Shown piece by piece: positions 33,328-46,531 of a stretch of 64,000 nucleotides of DNA. Location of the stretch: NCBI RefSeq assembly GCF_905147045.1, contig NC_065911.1:3534001-3598000 (forward strand), read 5' to 3'. A program made the translations under genes and the position numbers. Numbering within the stretch: the first letter of the stretch is position 1; every line of letters begins with the position of its first letter. The notes below the pieces were generated by a model, which did not search any database, was not told the DNA's origin, and saw nothing but the letters and a program-made list of their open reading frames with translations. This DNA comes from Nymphalis io (Eukaryota > Arthropoda > Insecta > Lepidoptera > Nymphalidae).

Positions 33328-35097
33328 CATAAACAACCCTCATGTATCACTTCAATTATTGTTGAATCCCGTTTGAAAATCCGTTCGGTATCATTCGAGT
33401 TTATCGCGTTCAGACTGACAGATAGACGCAGCGAACTTTGTTGTATAATAATTAATGATAATATTGTAGAATTGATAATCGTTTTCAATGCATTTTCTCG
33501 AAGTATTTAGATTGCCAATGTGAAAAATGATAGCACTTCCATTTACATAACCAATAAACCAAGGTTTTTTTTTGTATAATATATAGAGTACATAATTTAT
33601 TCCCCTTATACACTATGAATCATGAATCATGCTACTTCATTGCATAATATTACGTAATAATTACAAAACCAGCATACTAAAATAGTAAGACTTTTTGGAA
33701 TTATTTCAAACATATATTTGAACGAGTCTAAGACGCTGAAACGAATATTATAGGTTAATTTTGACGCAAGCATCCGCTTAAAAAAGGATATTTGGATATT
33801 TTAACTGAAAGGGGGTAACAGGAGGGGTAATTTTGTATTAATACTCGTACGAAGTCAGGACGCGCAGCTAATATGAGCTACATATGATGCAAACACGTGG
33901 CTTCATTACTTTAATCTCATTAGTATACAACCATATTCGACAATTTTATATTACAATTTAGATACATAAAACAATGTTATAAATTTTAATCTTATACTAA
34001 GTATTTAATGATTAAATATTCTTCAAATTATTATTATTGGTTTTTTGTGTTATTGAATTATTAAAATTCGTAAATTTTTAAGATTGAGTGAGCCATTGAA
34101 ATTGCAGTCACGATGAAAGTAACGCGTTATATCAAACTAGAATGGTATTCATTTGCAATATAAATATTTGTTTGTATTTGACGTCGTAGAGTCCAGATGA
34201 CGTCTTTATTGACTCGAAATGTGTGCCAGATAGATATATAAGAATTATTTAAATTTTGAACTTAAATAAATATATAGGAATTAAAAATAACTATCGTACG
34301 AATCAGGATGATACGGTGTAATAAGGTGATTGTAACAGCACTTGCCCGTTGATCCACAATTTGATAATCCGTAAAAACAAACCAGACCTTAAGTCAACAA
34401 TGGATATAATAAGGATGTTATGTCTTACTAATTAATAATAATTATATAAACACCGTTTTGTATTTAATTATGTTATGCATTCTTATCGGTAAATTATCGG
34501 AATTTCCTCCATCCTGTGCGACAAACAAAGAGAAATTTCACAACAATATTACGAAATTGTCGTCCCTTATCGGAGCGATAAGAACTCTATCAGGCGTCAA
34601 CTTTCATGACCACTGGCTTCGAAGGGCATGTGAATAATATGCGTTTATTACTATTCATTTATATACCCGCTCGTCTAGACGTTGTTATTATATAAATTTA
34701 TTATATAACTATCTACATATAAGCTAGCTGTGCACCGCGGTTTCACACGCGTTCGATTATTTTTTTTCATTCATTTTGCTAGAAAGCGATGTTTTAAATT
34801 ATATGCAGTAAATATATTAATTATTTAATAAGATTAACAAGTAAAAAATATATAGCCTAACTAATTCCTCAAAGAACAGACCATGTAACGCAAAAAAATT
34901 GGGCTAAATTAATAATATTTATACAAAATACATTCTTATACTATCATCATATAATACAATAAATATTTCGTACAAATATTTACTTAAGTTATTAATATTT
35001 TTACAATTACTTTATTTATACTTCAATATTACGTTTTCATACTTTTGTCGCTATTGATGATTGTTAATATTTAAATTGTACGTACTAACTCATAAAT
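33328..35097. other. Unique-looking AT-rich intergenic DNA
   Basis: Nothing supported. A TTACGTAA site lies near 33651 and a CACGTG near 33894. Confidence 0.5.
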
Positions 35098-35403
35098 ACA
35101 GTAACAGCCTGTGAATGTCCCACTCCTGGGCTAAGGCCTCCTCTCATTTTAGAGGAGAAGGTTTTGGAGGTTATTCCACCATGCTGCTCCAATACGGGTT
35201 AGTGGAATACGCATATCGCAGAATTTCAGTGAAATTAGACACATGCAGTATCACCTCCTCACAATGTTTTCGTTCACCGTCATTCACGAGATGAATTATA
35301 AACACAAATTAAGCACATTAAAATTCAACAGTGCTTGCCCGGTTTGAACCCACGATCATCGGTTAAGAATTACGCGTTCTAACCACAGCTCCATCTCGGC
35401 TCT
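35098..35403 (-). repeat. tRNA-derived SINE, family B, full length
   Basis: ACAGTAACAGCCTGTGAATG at left, GGTTTGAACCCACG (B box complement) and CCACAGCTCCATCTCGGCTC at right. Confidence 0.92.
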
Positions 35404-35785
35404 TATAAATAATTTTAATAAATTTGAAATAAAACAAACGAGTTTAAATCTTTTATTTAATAAAATACATATTCTAAATAGTTTTTATTACAAATGTCAT
35501 TTTAGTATAAAAATCAATATATACATATACAGGATATACTTTATCCAGATTACGAAATGTAAGGTGTATAAGACGCATTAGAATACCTTTGTCTAACATC
35601 ACAAATCAATTTGCTGACAAGAGGATGCAAATGTTACACTTACAAACATAATTGAGCAATATCTCTATTACATATGAAAGAAAGGGTTTTCTTATTTATT
35701 CCTGGGGGTGAAAATTCCAATGACTCACCTTTTAGATCGATGTAGATAATAAAAGTAATGCATAGACATTTTTCAACGTAAACAA
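35404..35785. other. AT-rich intergenic DNA
   Basis: Nothing supported. Confidence 0.5.
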
Positions 35786-35789
35786 AGTT

Positions 35790-35904
35790 TGAATCACGCG
35801 AGATGTCGCTTCCGTTTCTCGCGAACGCGTGACTCATACCGACTTGGCGCCAAAACTCGACGTAAACTTTTTATTTGGTGTTCTTGAAAATGACGAAGGT
35901 AAGC
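35790..35904 (+). promoter_or_regulatory. Promoter-like CpG-rich block with ATG exon and splice donor
   Basis: A CpG-rich stretch (ATCACGCGAGATGTCGC, TCTCGCGAACGCGTGACTC, TTGGCGCCAAAACTCGACG) leads into CTTTTTATTTGGTGTTC and then an ATG at 35890-35892, reading Met-Thr-Lys. A strong donor GTAAGC follows at 35899. This looks like a short first exon with a phase-0 donor. No matching second exon was recognised nearby. In principle it could splice in frame to the vri acceptor at 57360, or it may be a chance match. Confidence 0.3.
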
Positions 35905-37318
35905 ATTTATACATCTTAGAACCATAGTATCATTATACATTATTCATCACTATACGTTAACCTTCTTATATATTATAGCCTATCTCTTTGAAGTTGACGA
36001 TCTTTCACTACATCTCGTCTTTTCTTGATTATATTATAGTCAGCTACACATTTTTACTTAATACCCTTAAGGTCATATTATTATTGTAAAAACTATTTTT
36101 TTAACACAGTCATTTAATATACAATGGTGGTATGTATAATTAAATAAAAAAACAAATATCTGTTGAATCTATCTATAAAATTATTAAACTTTTTTTATGT
36201 ATTTTAATATATAAAATAAAAAGAACACCGTACATTCCTGTTAAACTCAATTTATATATATATATATTTTTTTAATATATCACCTCTTTTCAAATTTTGC
36301 GTCTTTATTAGCTGTTCTTTATATTCCTTTAAACTTTTTTATTATCTCCAAAACCATATAGTTCGAAGGAGGGTTTTTATGGCAATACATTCAATCGTTT
36401 TGCTATTGACATCAAAACCATTTGTATCATCAGTAATAAACAAACAAATCTAACTTCCTTGTAGTATTAGCATTAATAATTAAAATTCTCACGGAATAAA
36501 GAAACTTAATACATAAACAAGTAGATTATATTTAAATTTAATATCACCATAGATATAAAAATCTTTTGTTGTCTGGATGACAGATTATTTATCATTCGAT
36601 TTTACGTTTTGACATATTGCATAATACATGATGTCTGAGATGTTTAAACACGTCAAGATCACGCGTACGAAGTTCAGATAAACATTTAATATGTAAACCA
36701 TACTATTGTGTAACATGATTAAATAATTAAGGTAATTATACACGACTAATTAATTATATTATCATCGTATTATCGTTTAATTTTTTTTTTATTATTGAGT
36801 CGTTAATAGACGGCTGGAATTTAAGCAGATATATAAAATCACCTTAGTAGTTTTATTACCTAAAAATACAAAGGTGATTTTGTGTCATGTATTGTATAAA
36901 AGGAACAAATAATAAAAACGATACATGTAAACAATATATCCTAACTTTTTCAAAACATAATTTAAAAATAATTAACAATACGAAAATAACACATAGAAAG
37001 TATTTAATAATTATTTATCGATGCTTATCTCAATTCTAATACCCTTAATGATAACTGATTATGAAAGATAGAATTATATTATTATAATATATTCACGTAC
37101 TAATAACATCGCGCCATCACGACTTCATTCATTAAAAACAAAATATATACTTTATACGAGTACTATAAACATTTAAATTGACAATACAATACATAAATTA
37201 TTATTTATGTATATGAAAAAACAACAGAAATCAGGAATTTGACTTTTAACAAGTATATAATCGGTAAAGTAACTATGTATTATCATTTACAGAAAAATAC
37301 ATCCAATCTACATATATC
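35905..37318. other. AT-rich intergenic DNA
   Basis: No coding exon was found to continue the candidate exon at 35890, and nothing else is supported. Confidence 0.5.
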
Positions 37319-37319
37319 T

Positions 37320-37498
37320 GTGCAGGCACAATAATTACAGGCAAGGGACATAACATCTTAGTTCCCAAGGTTGGTGGCGCATTGACTATGTAAGCGATGG
37401 ATAACATTTCTTACAATGCCAATGTCTAATGGGCATTGGTGACCACTTACTATCAGGTGGCCCATGTGATCGTCCGCTTTCCTATTCTACAAAAAAAA
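37320..37498 (+). repeat. SINE-like family A, 5'-truncated copy with poly-A
   Basis: TTACAGGCAAGGGACATAAC, TCTTAGTTCCCAAGGTTGG, GCCAATGTCTAATGGGC, CCTATTCTACAAAAAAAA. Confidence 0.87.
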
Positions 37499-37559
37499 TT
37501 CAATTTATATATATGACTTTTTTTAATTTGAAGCCCTACCACATTAAGGGGATGTAAGT

Positions 37560-37655
37560 TTTTATGAAAATCCTTCATTTTTGAAGAAATAACGCAATTG
37601 AATTCTATTGAATTTTGAAAGATGACGCGAGCGAAGCCACGGTTAAAACGCTAGT
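37560..37655 (+). repeat. Helitron-like 3' end fragment
   Basis: GATGACGCGAGCGAAGCCACG followed by GGTTAAAACGCTAGT resembles the terminal part (GCGAAGCCGCGGG...CTAGT) of lepidopteran Helitron-like repeats. The assignment is from memory. Confidence 0.4.
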
Positions 37656-38095
37656 AAATATATTTAACCCCATATTGTTTAATATACCTAAACGAATATA
37701 AATAATTTACATATCTTTTTATACTATGTTACAATAAGAGCGATGTATATTAAAATCTACGCAGCTAAATATAAAGTTCAATATTGCTTATCATATGATT
37801 TCATAGAAACAAATGCTGGCATTTCCGTCGCAATCCAAATGAATACAGTATTGCATCACAGAAATGTTTTGATACGAGAAACATGTTCCCTTAACCATAT
37901 TGTTTTGATGACACTCATCAAACTAAAGGAGATACTTCTCCAACGTTTCAAGACCGTTGTTTATTCTTTTGAACAATTAAATATAAACATACAAAACTCA
38001 ACAAAAAATCTGTATATGGGTTTCTTTTATTAAATGAGTTTATATTAAATGAGTTACCGTTCGATTTGAAAGCAAACGTTTATTATGCCACTCGG
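37656..38095. other. AT-rich intergenic DNA
   Basis: An open frame of 96 codons (37743-38033) has no motif I recognise and starts at a weak context. I do not call it. Confidence 0.45.
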
Positions 38096-38097
38096 AA

Positions 38098-38375
38098 CAG
38101 AGATGGCTGTGGTTAGGACATGTGAATCGTAACCAAAAATTGCCGGTTCCAGCTCAGGCAAGCACCGTTATATTTGAATGTGTTCCACTTGTGTTTACAA
38201 GTTATGTCGGGATTAGGGGTGAAGGAACATATGATATGTAACGTATATGTGTCGGATGAAAATCAGATGTATTATTTATTCCACCAACCCGCTAAAGTGC
38301 TGCGTAGTGGAATAACCTCCTCTACTCAAGAGAATAGGAGGCTGCTTCTTATTGGTACATTTATTGGCTGTTATT
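38098..38375 (+). repeat. tRNA-derived SINE, family B, strongly diverged
   Basis: The head CAGAGATGGCTGTGGTTAGG, GGTTCCAGCTCAGGCAAGC, then the body TTATTCCACCAACCCGC and a shifted end. It is an old copy with indels. Confidence 0.7.
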
Positions 38376-38807
38376 TCTACGTTATACTTAATTTGAAATT
38401 TAAATAATTAATTAATAAAAAAAAGTATAAATTTTGAAGTGGTCACTGATAATTTTTCTTGTCAAAACCAATTCGAACCTGAATTAATTAATTACAATAA
38501 TAATATAATCATAATAGCACTTCTCAAAATCCGTTTATTTCCAGTTTATCACTTCAAAATCGATAAACGTGTATGGCATTAACATAAATATCATTATTAT
38601 AAGACATTTCAAGAAATATTATCTAACAAAAACAATTCACAAAATTTTATTAAAAATAAAATTAAAATATCAGAATTGATAACAATATGAAATATTATGA
38701 ATTGCAACAAATGTACTCGGAACATTTGTTTTCTTATAACATGTAAGAAATATACAGATGCCACAAAAATATTTAAAATCATGAATTCAATACATATAAG
38801 CTTCTTC

Positions 38808-38985
38808 TACTTCTTGGTCGATACGCTCTTGGCAGAGCGGTCGTGGTTATGAAGTAGTGGCTGATGTTATTCTCTTCAGGATGTTACGCCGTCTCTCCCT
38901 GTCAGCTGTCATCCTAGCATATTTAAGGAATCAGTCAGGTCAGTCCATCTCATAGGCGCCCGACCGCGAGGTCTGACGCCAAGAT
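38808..38985 (-). repeat. LINE C-terminal fragment
   Basis: Minus-strand frames, broken by shifts, read MRWTDLTDSL and ARMTADRERRRNILKRITSA. These fit the RWTD...DRERWRNI ending of RTE-type polymerases. It is too short to classify firmly. Confidence 0.5.
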
Positions 38986-39047
38986 GATAAGCGCTTACTG
39001 ATAAAAAACTATGTTAAGCTATGTAACTTTCATTCTTCTATCTTAAT

Positions 39048-39339
39048 TTTTTTTGTATAGAATAGGAAGGCCGACGAGCATATGAGCCACCTGATGGTAA
39101 GTGTTCACCAACGCCCATAGACATTGGCATTGTAAGAAATGTTAACCACCGCTTACATCACCAATGCGCCACCGACCTTGGGAACTAAGATGTTATGTCT
39201 CTTGTGCCTGTAATTATACTGGCTCACTCACCTTTCAAACCGGAACACAACAATACCAAGTACTGCTGTTTGGCGGTAGAATATTTGAAGAGTGGGTGGT
39301 ACCTACCCAGACGAGCTTGCACGAAACTCTATCACCAGT
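39048..39339 (-). repeat. SINE-like family A, full-length copy
   Basis: TTTTTTTTGTATAGAATAGG at left; ACGAAACTCTATCACCAGT at right. Confidence 0.92.
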
Positions 39340-41730
39340 ATACATAATTAATGTAAATTATTTATACCGAATTATTTTGTTTTCTATTCTTCTGGGATTA
39401 GTGCTCCAGATATAAAGATTATAATTGATGCACTGACTCGCCTTGACTGACTATGACTAACTGACACTCCATGGAACAGAGCCTGACTCTATTATGGAAA
39501 CTCAAATATGTTGTCATGGAAACTCAACGCACAGCCCCAAGAGTGGAAGCCGCTGCGGAAAATAATGAAATAGACAAGCGATGAAAGTGATTGTCTTTAA
39601 TATTATGTTTAAAACATTTGGACCTTCGAGTAAGAGGGCGCTGTTCATCAGTTATTTTTAGATGATATAATGTATGTACTTAAAAAGGTATCATGATACA
39701 TAACCATATATTGAAAGGCCAAAAGGACAATTACGCGCAAACAACCTTATTAGTAAACTTCGCATATTTATTAATTAAAATAATAATTATCAACCGCAAG
39801 CGTTCAAATGACATAACTATTTCGATTTTCTAAAAATAAGCTGTGACAAACAGTGATCGTCATTGAAATAATCATATAATTTATCGCGAAATGCAATAAA
39901 CAATGTATGATATGCTGATTAATTATCAACTTATGAGACCCGCCCACTATAATTACATAATATAATATATTTGTCGAAATTTCATGAATCTAGTTTTTGA
40001 TTATAAATAAAATTTTAATTGTCTGCTTAAAAAACAAAACAGACTTTAAATAAAATTCAAGACTAAAAAAATTATAGCAAGAATTTTTCGAAGCAGTTAA
40101 TAAATGACGGAGCTCAGAGGAACCAAATGTAGAAAAAATATACAACCGAATTAAGAAACTCCTTCTTTTTGAAGTTGGTTAAAAAAATATCAACATCATG
40201 CACATAACAATATGAATTGTTCAAAGATATTTTTTTATTACTTTCAAAAAATTACCGTACTGCCAATTTCTTATGGACTTAGAGACTAGACTAGACTAAA
40301 ATTATGTGATATATACATAAAAACAGAATGATAATGTCTTCTTCATTTAAAAAAAATAAACGTACCCTTTAACATAGGTTAGTTGAAATATGATAATAGT
40401 AAATGACGTCACAACGTGTGTATACAAAGAAATAATAATAATATATTATTTATCATGTGATAAATATTTACATTAGCTACATTGATGTTGTGTGTCGTGT
40501 TAAAAACGTACAATCAGTTACGATACAAGAAAAGAATCAATGGAATTCAAAAACAACTAATACATTTGCATTTATTTAACAAAACATCTTTGTCTATTCA
40601 ACTGCGACCCAGTAAACATGATCCTTACTTATAAACTTTAGCGGGTGTTTGTTAAACAATGTGTCTTCTTCTTTCGAATGTCAAATCAATAAGGATAGAA
40701 AGGGAGAATCAGTGTTTAGCTAATAAGTCGCTAAGCAACGTTTATAAGTTAAACCGTAAACGTATGACTAAAATATTATCGCTTATATCCAATATAAAAA
40801 ACTTTTAATCCTAAGTAATGTTATAAATTCATTAGTTTAAGTTTAATAAATCATATTTTCTAAATCCATTACTTTATCTTCTAGTACCGTGCCTCATTTC
40901 AGTTTTTTACGTCAAATTGTATATATACATCACATATATACACTATACCAATACGAACTTATAATTTATATTCAATATACTTAATGTAAGTTCAAACACA
41001 AAACATTCTATAATCTAGTAACTTCTTTAAGGCAATTTTGAATCATAATGGTTAGGATTAAATTCTACTAAAAACCACCTAGAAAAACTCAAATGAAATA
41101 CATAGATAACTATGTATATACAATTAAATTTAATATTAAACGATTTTTATACATTGCCTATTTATTATCTATATAATTTTTGTATTGTCTGACAGACTTG
41201 TCTATTGATTTTTTTTTTTAATATATATTCTAAATATAACAAAAGGCAAACATTAAAATATATTCTTGCTAAATAATATTGTGTAAATGAAACGAACTAT
41301 CCGATCACGACATATGAAATGTTTTATCATTGTTTAATAATGCTTAGGTATGATATTAAAATTATAATTCATAAATTTCGATATTATCATTAAAAAATAG
41401 AATACGATACGTCCCTTTTTATTTTATTCACCATTTAAAAAGCGATAAATTCACTTAATAAAAATTTCATAATTCCGAAAATTATAATTAAAAACGTTAA
41501 AATTATCTTTGACTAATAAAAAGTTAATTAAGCGTGACGAGGCGTAAACAAACATGCAAATTAAAAATAATATTTAACATGCAATAATAAATGTATCTCC
41601 AGTGTTACGCATAGCGCAGACATGCGATTTTTATCTGGAGACAAATTTGTCTATGACATAAAAAAAATGTTGATAAACAATTATAAGCGATTATTCATCG
41701 CATACATTAAACACAACAAGATTATTAACA
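39340..41730. other. Long AT-rich unique stretch
   Basis: 2.4 kb with no supported gene or recognised repeat. Confidence 0.5.
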
Positions 41731-41733
41731 TAA

Positions 41734-41850
41734 TGCCCGGTTTACATTATTCCAGTCCAGCGATCTAGTCCAGTACTGGATTGCTTACTGGAAAAATAAG
41801 CAATCCAGTACTGGACTAGATCGCTGGACTGGAATAATGTAAACCGGGCA
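41734..41850. mobile_element. Perfect fold-back MITE, Harbinger-like TSD
   Basis: A 117-bp element made of two perfectly complementary 54-bp arms (41734-41787 and 41797-41850) around a 9-bp loop CTGGAAAAA. The termini are TGCCCGGTTTAC...GTAAACCGGGCA. It is flanked on both sides by TAA (41731-41733 and 41851-41853), a 3-bp target-site duplication of the TWA kind made by PIF/Harbinger transposases. There is no coding capacity. The lack of any mismatch means it is young or kept identical by recombination. No second copy was found in this window. Confidence 0.85.
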
Positions 41851-41854
41851 TAAT

Positions 41855-42293
41855 ACAGCTACAAAATAATCCCCTCTTGCTACTGTCACTCATGTATTGA
41901 CAGTTTATAAAATTCAAGTAGGTATCGACATCAACTCGCGGCAATCAAAATATTTGTCATAAGTCGTAATATAGGACTTACTACAACAATTAGCACCCAC
42001 CAGGTAGCACGCATTCTTCAATTATTCTACCACTTGTCATACCACTGTATTCCTTTCGTGTCAGTGTAATTAATTACTAATTACACGAGGGCTGTACATA
42101 CCAGCTGAGGCAATCGGTGCTGCATTGAAGGTGTAAAGCCTGATTTAAAATAAATAGGATTTGGATTAATATCTTAAATGGCCCATGCCTGCAACCAAAT
42201 TGTCAAGGTCACCCGTATCAGAGGCAGGAACACCACCAACCTCCTAACTTCTGGCTGCTAGTGTCAATCCCTAGACTTATATATTATATTTGA
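41855..42293. other. Intergenic DNA, possible old family A remnant
   Basis: GGCAATCGGTGCTGCATTGAAGG and the ATTCTACCACTTGTC stretch faintly recall family A, but the match is too weak to call. Confidence 0.35.
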
Positions 42294-42295
42294 AG

Positions 42296-42566
42296 AGCCG
42301 GTTGGCGTAGTTGGGAGATACTTGACTTTCACGCCGAAGGTTGTGGGTTCGATTCCCACCCAGGACATACATTTGTGTGCATGAGCATGTCTGTTTGTCC
42401 CGAGTCAGGGTGTAATTATCTATATAAGTATGCATTTAAAAAACAAAAGTAGTATATGTAGTATATCAGTTGTCTGGTTTCAATAACACAAGCTTTGTAC
42501 AAGCTTAATTTGGGATCAGATGGCCGTGTGTGAAAAATGTCCCAGAATATTATTATTATTATTATA
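42296..42566 (+). repeat. tRNA-derived SINE, family C (Metulj-like)
   Basis: The head GAGCCGGTTGGCGTAGTTGG provides the A box and GTGGGTTCGATTCCCACCC the B box. The body includes TTTGTGTGCATGAGCATG, CAATAACACAAGCTTTG and GGGATCAGATGGCCGTGTGTG, ending in an (ATT)n tail at 42549-42566. It resembles the Metulj SINEs described in Heliconius (name from memory). It is the only copy in the window. Confidence 0.8.
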
Positions 42567-43154
42567 TTATATTGAATATTGATCCGACCTGGAATATCGA
42601 AATCTATATACGAAGCCAAGACTAAACGTTTTAAGTATTTTAAGAATGAAAACTACAAATTCAAGGACATGCCTACGAAAGTTTGTATTTAATAAAAGTT
42701 GAAAGTCTTATGTCTATACAATTAAAATGCCTATTAATCTAATAATAAATTAAAAGCCTAATAAATGTAATTTCACTCAACTGTTATCTCGTACTTGACC
42801 GCATTTTACAGTGATAAAAATATATAAAAAAAAGAATTGTGTTATTCTAGGTAATGGTTATAAAAATAACATTCTAATAAACCATTTGTCAATGGCTATT
42901 AAATATTTAATGATGAAATATTCATTGCTTCAATTTAAGATGTAAATATTTATAAAATAAACGTTACTATTGTTTACTGTAATCATTAATGCAAAAATAT
43001 TTTAAAAAGATAAATAGTTAAAATTCTTTTTCATTCATTCAAGATTCTATTTGCGAACGCTGCTAAAATATAAATAAAACATGAAATTTAGGGATAAGTC
43101 AGCGACAGCATTATTTGCCAATTTTTTAAATAAATGGCAATCATTTTTATATTC
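42567..43154. other. AT-rich intergenic DNA
   Basis: Nothing supported. Confidence 0.5.
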
Positions 43155-43230
43155 AAACAACCCGCATTTGAGCAGCGTGGTGGAATAAGCTCTAAGAAGA
43201 GCATATCCCAGCATGAATGGGATGTTTAAA
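43155..43230 (+). repeat. Family B SINE internal fragment
   Basis: CAACCCGCATTTGAGCAGCG, TGGTGGAATAAGCTCTAAG, then a shortened end CCCAGCATGAATGGGATG. Confidence 0.7.
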
Positions 43231-44985
43231 AAAATGGGAAAAAATAACTACACTATAACGACAAAGTATTGATTCAAATCATAATAAATAACGTATTAAT
43301 TTTAAATGTTTTATATAGATAAATATTGCCTTTTACAGACTACAATTCGGAGCAGCTACCGAAAAAGTTCGAGGCAGCTATATATAAATAGGTAGACTTG
43401 TCTACCGGTTAATCATTCGTCTGGTAATCTTTTTTTTTTTGGTAGGTATTGTTGATTTAAATAAAGAAATTATAGAAATAAAATTAGTAAAAACGTTCGA
43501 AAAATTGTTTTAAATTCATGTATTATATGAATTTACGTATTAAATCTCCAAATAAATTAATCCTTAAAATATTTGATACGGTTGTGTGATATTTGTTTTG
43601 TTGAGACTTGTGCAATTTGTTTTTTTTTAATCTGTGCATTTGTGTAAGCTGTGTAGTAAATTATTTCTTTTCACTCAACGACTCGAAATGATATAAATAA
43701 AATGAAATAATTCTTATGCTAATTACACTTAATAACAAAAACAATAAATATAAAAAAAATTATAAAATGTAATGAGGTTGTATAATTTTAAAACAATACA
43801 GGACAATATAGGCCATATGTAAAATATTTTTTTTTATATTTTAAAATTCATGAAATTCTCGATACTAAATATTGTGATATATCAAAATATGTATTATTCA
43901 ACATTTGCACTGCATACCAGAATATTATGTAAGTACAGTAAACGATAAAATAATATATATTTATTTTAAAGCATTTATTATATTTATAACAAGAAAATGT
44001 ATTGAAAATAGCAGTTTTATTTATTAAATCTGTTTAATAGTAATATTACCATAAATTTACGAGCTATTAAAGAATTATTAAAAATCAAATAATCCAGCTT
44101 TATACTTTCATACAATTAAGAGATTTATTCCAATTTTAACAAAAATGTATTAAATTTTAAGCTTCTCTTATTCTTATTATTTAATTTATTTTTACGCACA
44201 TATAACAATTATCTGTAAATGTGTACGCATACACACAATATGTGTTAAAAATGCTGATGTAAAGTAAAATAATTATCGCAAATTATTTTTACTTTAAACA
44301 ATCTATCAATTATTCGCTCATTTTAAGTCTAATAATCATTCGAATCAAATTTATATAAAATGTAATTTATTAAACAAATTGATTAAATACATAAATTGAA
44401 AATGGAACGATAATTTGACGTAGTATGATTATCAAAAGTTAAGCCCTTTAAAGTTTCGAAAGCCATACAGTCAATTCCTACTTCATAATGTTGCCACGCC
44501 TAGCACAAACATAAAAAATGACTAGGAATTAAATTAAAAACATTAAATCGCTTAAATTAGTATCATTTAATTCAAATATACGAAAACGGTATAAACTTCG
44601 TAAACTAGCGGTCTAACCTGGAAATAATATATATTCTATTTATAATACCTATATAATTTTATAGACATTTTTAAGTTTTACTTGATTGTTCCTCGGCTAT
44701 GTTTTGTTGTATAACCAGTGCGCTGAGATACCTACCAATGTCAAGGTTATAAAATATTCCAGAAGGCGACGATCAATTCATATCCCGGAAAAATATCTTT
44801 TGTAATAAAAACTGACTTATTCAAGACACGAGGCTTATGTGACGTGTTTTTTTCCCTTAATATACGCGGCAAAATGTTGAAGGTTAAAACTATAAGTACA
44901 TAGTTACGTCATCGATGAAAATATTTTTCGAATTAATCATAAATTTACGAATTATTATTGTTTTGCATATAGTTTATATTAATGA
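43231..44985. other. AT-rich intergenic DNA
   Basis: Nothing supported across 1.75 kb. Confidence 0.5.
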
Positions 44986-44988
44986 AAA

Positions 44989-45293
44989 AGTCGAGATGGC
45001 CCAGTGGTTAGAACGCGTGAAACATAACCGATGATCGTGGGTTCAAACCCCGGGCAAGCACCACTGAATTTTCATGTGTTTAATTTGTGCTTATAATTCA
45101 TCTCGTGCTTGACGGTGAAGGAAAACATCGTGAGGAAATCTGCATGTGTCTGATTTCACTGAAATTCTGCCACATGTGTATTCCACCAACCCGCATTAAA
45201 GCAGCGTGGTGGAATAAGCTCCAAACCTTCTCCTCAAAAAAGGGAGAGGAGACCTTAGCCCAGCAGTGGGACAATAACAGGCTGTTACTGTGT
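44989..45293 (+). repeat. tRNA-derived SINE, family B, full length
   Basis: The head GTCGAGATGGCCCAGTGG, B box GGGTTCAAACCCC, complete body and AACAGGCTGTTACTGTG end. Confidence 0.94.
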
Positions 45294-45677
45294 TTTCATT
45301 TAATGAAAGTAGGTTAATCATTCTATCGGGGATTTGGTGAAAGATAATAATTTTATGATTGGACAATTTTTGTTTTAAAGTGACACAGATTATACAAATA
45401 ATACTTTAAATTAAAAGTTTTTATTCATTTATTTAGTAACAAATAAAAATATAATACATTCATTTAAATCCATAATTCGTAATTATAGTCTAACATTCGT
45501 GATCCTCCCGACTTTGTTTTGTAAAGTCCAACTTGAAGATTTTGATACTTACTGTATTTACGCATCAGACCGTGAAATAATAGAAAAAATAATATAGAAG
45601 AAGCCTATTAACGAAGCACATTTTACGTAACACGTTATAACTATGATCTTATATTGTACTTAATTTTTAATTTTTTT

Positions 45678-45777
45678 TTGCCTTCAAACTGGAACATAAC
45701 ATCAATAATTGCTTTATAGCGGTAAAATAACTGTAGAACGTATAGTGAATGGAACCTACTCATTTCCATCAGTAGAT
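45678..45777 (-). repeat. Family A fragment
   Basis: A poly-T followed by GCCTTCAAACTGGAACATAAC and the TAGCGGTAAAATAACTG block, ending in TTTCCATCAGTAG. It is an internally deleted minus-strand copy. Confidence 0.55.
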
Positions 45778-46530
45778 ACGTTTATAAAACTCATCATAAT
45801 TTAATTCATTGATTTCATCAAATAATCAATCTACTCAAATAGTTTTCACGTCGCATATATGTCTTTGAAACAGTTAGAAAAGCTGTGACCAAAAACTTAG
45901 CCTCTTTTCCGACATGTAAGTAACAGAAACAAAAAAATATTCAAATGTTTATTTTTATTAATTTCACTAAACGTCATTTGACATAGAAAAAGATATTCAT
46001 GCCATAAATAATAACGTTTCTAGAAATCCGGACTTCCCCGTTATGTATATTTTATCATAGGCGATAATATGTAATGTCATTTCGCATATTGTCGCCTCTT
46101 TACTATAAAATGAAACAGACGTAAAAGACTAACAACGAACTGTAAGAAATTAATATGTACATAAAATAAACTTATTTATTTTATGGGGGACATATGAAAT
46201 AACCCCTCATTATTTTCTTTATATGTATTTCTACCATTGTTAGAATCGGCTAACTGTGTTTATTTCAAATTTAATTTTCATAATATTTTCATTTGACCCG
46301 ACATCGCTGGGTGGTAGCCCCCTCCCCATCCTACTGGACACATATTACATCACCTATAATTTTCAACATTTTTGCGCACACACAAACACACTACGAAACG
46401 TTAGTCACAAAAATCAATAACTAAAGTAGGTAATGAAAGTGGATATAGGATTTCTATCACCCGATCGGAAGGAAATATAGAATGAAGTTAGTCCTTTTTT
46501 AAATTCACTTCCAAAATAAGACATATTGAT
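45778..46530. other. AT-rich intergenic DNA
   Basis: Nothing supported. Confidence 0.5.
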
Positions 46531-46531
46531 T

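Noticed and set aside
37743..38033. 96-codon plus-strand ORF
   Set aside because: No recognisable motif, AT-driven composition, no splice or promoter context; too weak to call.
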